DNA of 9,672 nucleotides from Bifidobacterium breve (GTDB lineage: Bacteria; Actinomycetota; Acidimicrobiia; IMCC26256; PALSA-555). A program made the translations under genes and the position numbers. Of the stretch, positions 6,389 to 9,672 are shown one piece after another. Under the pieces are notes generated by a model. It ran no database searches. It saw nothing but the letters and a program-made list of their open reading frames with translations, and was not told the DNA's origin. The stretch covers positions 1-9,672 of the forward strand of contig CAMDCC010000091.1 in NCBI GenBank assembly GCA_945889545.1, written 5' to 3'. Positions within the stretch are counted from its first letter, which is position 1. The number at the start of each line of letters is the position of its first letter.

Positions 6389-7662
6389 GAAGAACTTTGC
6401 GTCGGGACCTGGCGCACACGGTCGTCGATGAGGCGGTTGTACTCCTCGTTCATGGTGCGAGTACACGTGGTGATGTTGAAGTCAGCTTCGACACGCTGGC
6501 GGCCGTGGGCGCCCATCTGTCGACGACGCTCCGGGTCCTTGGCTATTGCGAGAAGCGCGTTCGCGATCGCATCAGGATCGCGAGGCGGCACCACGAATCC
6601 ATCGACACCGTCGGTCACCGCCTCTCTCATCCCCCCGACATCCGTGACGACGACGGGAATACCGACGGACATCGCTTCGAGCGTCGCGGTATTCAGGCCT
6701 TCGCTCAAGCTCGGCAGCAAGAACACGTCGGCCGACCTCAGCGCCTCGCACACTTCAACGCGCGAAGCCAAGCCCGGCGCGCTGACGCAACTCTCGAGGC
6801 CCAGGTCGCGCACCGCGGTGAGAGCGCTCAGGCGACCGCCGCTGTCTCCGCCGAGGATCAAATACGAGATGTCGACGCCTGCTTGCTGCACCTGGGCAAT
6901 GGCCTGGAGCGCATACTCATACCCCTTGACCCAGTTGAGCCGTCCGACGCTGACCACGCGCAACCGGCGACGTTGGTGTTCGTCGGCGGGTCCTTCAATT
7001 CCCTGCTGCCATGGGTCCGGATGGAAGAAGGTCGTGTCGATCCCAAAATGACACACGAATGCCTTCGAGGGATCGAGACCGAGTTCCAGCGCATGCATTC
7101 GCAGGTCGTCAGAGATGCAATGCACGAGGTCGACGTGTTCGAACACTTCTCGGATCTGCGAGCGTTGCTGCTCATCGCCGAGCGTATTGATCAGAAGGTC
7201 AGAGCCGTGGCACGTCACGACGACGGGGGTGTCGAGCAATGGCATGGCATCGAGGCAACGACCCGCGAGGTCAACCCACCCAAGATGAACGACGTCGGCC
7301 GGATGCACGAGCAGGGGCGCCGCCACTTGGAGGGCCTTGAGCACCTCCCGACTCTGACGACTGCGACGACGAGTCGCGCGCACCAGTCGCCACAACCTCA
7401 ACGGGTGCCGAACCGCGGCGGAGAGCAGCGAACGCGCAAGCATCCGCGACCTGCCCGAACGATTTCCGACCTGCGGCGCGAATACTCGGACCCGCCCCGC
7501 TCCGGGCTTCAGCGCAAGGCCGTCGAGTCCAGGGTCGTCCTCGGCACGATCACCCGCGACGACGCAAATGTCATTGCCGAGATCGGCCAGCTCAAGTGCA
7601 TCGTCGAGGCAAAACGAATTGTGATGCGCGTAGTACAGACGAGTTACGACGAGAATGCGCAC
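6385..7662 (-). CDS. GT4-family glycosyltransferase
   Basis: 425-residue GT-B-fold retaining glycosyltransferase, expected to add a sugar from a nucleotide-sugar donor to a surface polysaccharide or glycolipid at the inner face of the membrane. The N-terminal Rossmann domain starts MRILVVTRLYYAHHNSF, with VVVTCHGSDLL (147-157) and LVHCISDDLRMHALELG marking the domain exit. The donor domain shows VSVGRLNWVKGYEYAL (238-252) with R241 and K246 in the usual phosphate-contact positions. The E-x7-E motif is E321/E329 in SEGLNTATLEAM, followed by GIPVVVTDVGG. Length is normal and the gene looks intact. The GTG at 7662 follows the GT2 stop by 6 nt, and its own TGA overlaps the next GTG by 4 nt, so all three genes are probably one operon. 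Donor and acceptor cannot be inferred. Confidence 0.92.
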   Translation of the reverse strand: MRILVVTRLYYAHHNSFCLDDALELADLGNDICVVAGDRAEDDPGLDGLALKPGAGRVRVFAPQVGNRSGRSRMLARSLLSAAVRHPLRLWRLVRATRRRSRQSREVLKALQVAAPLLVHPADVVHLGWVDLAGRCLDAMPLLDTPVVVTCHGSDLLINTLGDEQQRSQIREVFEHVDLVHCISDDLRMHALELGLDPSKAFVCHFGIDTTFFHPDPWQQGIEGPADEHQRRRLRVVSVGRLNWVKGYEYALQAIAQVQQAGVDISYLILGGDSGGRLSALTAVRDLGLESCVSAPGLASRVEVCEALRSADVFLLPSLSEGLNTATLEAMSVGIPVVVTDVGGMREAVTDGVDGFVVPPRDPDAIANALLAIAKDPERRRQMGAHGRQRVEADFNITTCTRTMNEEYNRLIDDRVRQVPTQSSS

Positions 7663-7668
7663 GTCAGA

Positions 7669-8550
7669 TCATAGAAAGAGCACACCCGAACGCACGCTCC
7701 CAGCCAGTCGGCCCGCTCGGTACGCCGCCCGGCGAACCCAGATTCGACGCGTGCGCGAGCGGAACAGATCGAAGCCGTGGACCAGGATCCACGCCCACCC
7801 TCGGAGAGCAGCCGTAGTGCTCGATCGCGGCATCCCCCGTGCCCGAAATGCCCGATAGAGCTGACCACCGGACTTGCCGTACTGGAACCACTGCCGCGCG
7901 GTCTGGCCCAATCGGTGGCGCGGGCGGACGTGAATCACAGCTTTCGGCTCGAACGCGATCTCGTAGCCACCCAGCTGGGCTCGCCACGAGAACTCGATGT
8001 CGGATCCGCCGAACGTGAACGCCTCGTCCCACCCCAGATCTCGGGCGACCGTGGACCACACGCCGCAGTTGCCACCGGGGATGCCGACCAGGAACTCGTG
8101 CTTTACCGAGAGATGATTGACCGCGTCCTCCCGGGGCACGAGGTCATCGGCGCCGGTGAAATGCGCCGTCTCGAGCGCTCCGGCCACGACATCGGCGCGG
8201 GGTGCGGCCCAGGCCAGCGCTTCGAGCCAGCCGGGCGACACCACGTCATCGCCGTCACAGAACACGATGAAATCACCGGAAGCATGCTCGACCCCAACGT
8301 TCCGGGCGTGGTTGAGGCCCTTTCGCTCCGACGCGTCGATCAGGCGGAGCTGCGGAAGCCGCTGCTGCCACTCCATGGCAACCTCACGCGTATCGTCGGT
8401 CGACCCGTTGTCACACACGAGCACCTCCCACCGATCGCGGTAGGTCTGCTGTGCCAGTGCGGCGAGCTGATCGGGCAACAGGGCGGCCTCGTTGAGCACC
8501 GGGATCACGACGCTGGTGAGTTCAGGTCGAGATCGGAGAGGCACGCGCAC
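7669..8550 (-). CDS. GT2-family glycosyltransferase
   Basis: 293-residue GT-A-fold inverting glycosyltransferase. ELTSVVIPVLNEAALL (10-25) begins the nucleotide-binding domain, VCDNGSTDDT (45-54) carries the first aspartate (D47), and FCDGDD (97-102) is the DxD metal/nucleotide motif. GGSDIEFSWRAQLGGYEI (181-198) holds the acidic catalytic-base motif around D184/E186, followed by QTARQWFQYGKSGG. The C-terminus is rich in arginine and aromatic residues, suggesting membrane-surface association; no long membrane helix is obvious. Two GTG codons can start it, 8550 and 8544. A -10-like TACGAT at 8559-8554 would suit leaderless use of 8544. Upstream sequence in this frame is not protein-like. It is the first gene of the glycan operon and diverges from the His-rich secreted protein gene across 91 nt. 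Confidence 0.9.
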   Translation of the reverse strand: MRVPLRSRPELTSVVIPVLNEAALLPDQLAALAQQTYRDRWEVLVCDNGSTDDTREVAMEWQQRLPQLRLIDASERKGLNHARNVGVEHASGDFIVFCDGDDVVSPGWLEALAWAAPRADVVAGALETAHFTGADDLVPREDAVNHLSVKHEFLVGIPGGNCGVWSTVARDLGWDEAFTFGGSDIEFSWRAQLGGYEIAFEPKAVIHVRPRHRLGQTARQWFQYGKSGGQLYRAFRARGMPRSSTTAALRGWAWILVHGFDLFRSRTRRIWVRRAAYRAGRLAGSVRSGVLFL

Positions 8551-8641
8551 CCGATCGTACCGGCCGCTTCTGCGATCCTCTGGCGAGGGCGTACCCTGTT
8601 GCGAACAACCGGCAAGGGTCGAGCCCACGAGGGAGCGCACT
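8551..8641. promoter_or_regulatory. Divergent 91-nt promoter region between GT2 and secreted-protein genes
   Basis: The only space for promoters of both the glycan operon (minus strand) and the secreted-protein gene (plus strand). On the plus strand, TACCCT (8592-8597) is a possible -10 box; TTCTGC 18 nt upstream is a poor -35. On the minus strand, TACGAT (8559-8554) is a possible -10 box. A small hairpin GTTG-CGAA-CAAC lies at 8598-8609. None of these is strong alone. Confidence 0.35.
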
Positions 8642-9346
8642 GTGCGGAGCACTGGGATATCGCGTGGGCTTGCCGTCCTCGTGCTGGGGTTCGTGGCCGG
8701 AGCCGCAACGGTGATGCTCGCCGATCCGAACACGCCCGAGACGAGAGTCGTCTTGAGCGCGGACACGGCGGCCGCTGGGCACTCGCACACCGAGAGCGCA
8801 ATCACCTACGACCAGCTCCCGAAGAAGACCAAGGCCCAGGTCGACCAGGTAATCGCGCTCTGGGCGACCAAGTACCCGACTGCGGCCGACGCCGCGAAGG
8901 GCGGATGGTTCAAGGCAACCCGCAGCCTCTACGGCATCGGCGCCCACTACATCGAGAACGCGACGTCGTTCGGCGGGACCGCGACGTTTGACATGCTGAA
9001 GCCGAACATCCTCCTGTACGACGGCGAAGGGCCCGACGCGAAGTTTGCCGGCGTCAGCTACGTCGTCGGCGGCTCGCCCGAGGGATTCGACGGCGCGTAC
9101 GACTCGTGGCACAGCCACAAGTCGGTCTGCAGCCAAGGCGGCACCGTGACGTCGCTCACCGAGGACGACTCCCCGATCTGGCAGAGCGAGAGCGAGTGCA
9201 CCGCCGGTGGCGGAAGGGTGATCCCGCTGGCCAACGACAACATGATGCACTTGTGGATCGGACCCGACTACATCGACGGCGCGCCGATCTTCGCCCACGA
9301 CCACCCGAAGCTCTTCGACGGCTTCAGCCCCAAGACTGCCGACTGA
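8642..9346 (+). CDS. Signal-anchored histidine-rich extracytoplasmic protein, family not recognised
   Basis: 234-residue protein starting at a GTG with GAGGGAG 6 nt upstream. A hydrophobic segment (residues 9-26, GLAVLVLGFVAGAATVML) after a short basic start indicates a signal peptide or N-terminal anchor. The mature part is soluble, with HSH (47-49), GAHYI (H102), DSWHSHKSVC (H157, H159), MMHLW (H203) and FAHDHP (H219, H221). Paired HxH motifs near the end of a secreted protein suggest metal binding, but no copper- or zinc-protein family was recognised. Only two cysteines occur in the mature part (C163, C186), a likely disulfide. LLYDGEGPDAKFAGVSYVV and LWIGPDYIDGAPIFAHDHP look like conserved beta-rich segments. 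It is divergent from the glycan operon and converges on the lyase gene 7 nt away. The gene itself is well supported; its function is unknown. Confidence 0.82.
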   Translation: MRSTGISRGLAVLVLGFVAGAATVMLADPNTPETRVVLSADTAAAGHSHTESAITYDQLPKKTKAQVDQVIALWATKYPTAADAAKGGWFKATRSLYGIGAHYIENATSFGGTATFDMLKPNILLYDGEGPDAKFAGVSYVVGGSPEGFDGAYDSWHSHKSVCSQGGTVTSLTEDDSPIWQSESECTAGGGRVIPLANDNMMHLWIGPDYIDGAPIFAHDHPKLFDGFSPKTAD

Positions 9347-9353
9347 CCGGGTA

Positions 9354-9672
9354 TCAACCGGCGGCGGCGAGGATCGCTCGCGCTCGACGCGCCATCGGCT
9401 CGTCGACCATCTCACCGTCGAACACGATGGCGGCCTCACCCGCCCGTTTCGCGTCTTCGTAGGCCTCAAGAAGTCGACGCGCCCGGTCGAGCTCCGCTTC
9501 GGATGGCGAGAACACTTGATGGGCCAGCGACACCTGCGACGGGTGGATGCACATCTTTCCCGCGTAGCCGATCGCCCGTCCTTCGTGCGCGTCGGCAAGG
9601 AACCGATCTGCATCAGAGAAGCTCGCCACGATCTGGTCGAGGGGATGCACGTCGGCCATCCGCGCAGCGAGC
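9354..9672 (-). CDS. HpcH/HpaI aldolase / CitE-type CoA-ester lyase (C-terminal part, 5' end beyond window)
   Basis: 105 visible residues of the C-terminal third of a CitE-like (beta-subunit) lyase, a TIM-barrel enzyme that cleaves or forms C-C bonds of CoA esters such as malyl-, citramalyl- or citryl-CoA. GYAGKMCIHPSQVSLAHQVFSPSEAELDRARRLLEAYEDA contains the GKxxIHPxQ and FxPs signatures, and IVFDGEMVDEPMARRARAIL is the usual C-terminal helix-loop. The frame is open through the right edge (LAAR before the methionine at 9659), and a full family member is about 280-320 residues, so that ATG is internal. The substrate-determining N-terminal part is not visible. The family is clear; the exact reaction is not. 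It fits the acyl-CoA theme of the left block but is on the far side of the glycan genes. Confidence 0.9.
   Translation of the reverse strand, partial: LAARMADVHPLDQIVASFSDADRFLADAHEGRAIGYAGKMCIHPSQVSLAHQVFSPSEAELDRARRLLEAYEDAKRAGEAAIVFDGEMVDEPMARRARAILAAAG

Noticed and set aside
6397..7674. Plus-strand open frame of 425 codons opposite the GT4 gene
   Set aside because: It mirrors the GT4 gene almost exactly, is rich in Arg/His/Ala with no motif, and is the usual antisense frame of a high-G+C gene. The minus strand carries clear GT4 motifs.
8522..9613. Minus-strand frame of 363 codons across the secreted-protein gene
   Set aside because: Low-complexity Arg/Val-rich translation with no motif. 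The plus strand has a signal segment and a good ribosome site.
9354..9659. Complete 101-residue lyase starting at the ATG at 9659
   Set aside because: The family is about three times longer, and the frame continues in family-like sequence to the window edge.

Overview
The window is high-G+C bacterial DNA with dense gene packing, frequent GTG/TTG starts, several overlapping start/stop codons and one candidate leaderless promoter. Together with the gene families present (a Cys-rich periplasmic-type binding protein, an N-acyl-D-amino-acid deacylase-like amidohydrolase, a lipid-transfer-type thiolase paired with a DUF35 protein, and a CitE-like lyase), this suggests an actinobacterium, possibly Acidimicrobiia. 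The taxonomic guess is inference; no rRNA or marker gene is present.

Left block (1-4690), acyl/amide metabolism. A 5'-truncated substrate-binding protein of a branched-chain-amino-acid-type ABC transporter is followed 22 nt later by a deacylase-like amidohydrolase. Facing them is a translationally coupled minus-strand pair: a thiolase-fold lipid-transfer-like protein and its DUF35 (Zn ribbon + OB fold) partner. The 165-nt region upstream of the thiolase carries a perfect 9-bp inverted repeat (4766-4789), a good candidate operator.

Middle block (4820-5528), toxin-antitoxin-like module. A small AbrB/MazE-type DNA-binding protein, apparently expressed from a leaderless promoter with palindromic elements at the start codon, overlaps a 146-residue protein. 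The second protein looks like a PIN domain that has lost most of its acidic active-site residues.

Right block (about 5590-8550), surface glycan genes, all on the minus strand and tightly coupled: a GT2 glycosyltransferase, then a GT4 glycosyltransferase, then the N-terminal two thirds of a polysaccharide-deacetylase-type protein. The last gene loses recognisable sequence just after its first NodB-like motif, about 60 nt from the end of the AbrB/PIN-like module. This is the clearest sign of a rearrangement in the window.

Far right (8642-9672). Divergent from the GT2 gene is a signal-anchored, histidine-rich extracytoplasmic protein of unrecognised family. It converges with the C-terminal part of a HpcH/HpaI-CitE-type CoA-ester lyase cut by the window edge. 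No tRNA, rRNA, CRISPR array, insertion sequence or convincing intrinsic terminator was seen, and no gene-free stretch exceeds about 170 nt.

The less ordinary items are the AbrB/degenerate-PIN pair with its promoter architecture, the truncated deacetylase beside it, the unassigned 9-bp inverted repeat, and the His-rich secreted protein.
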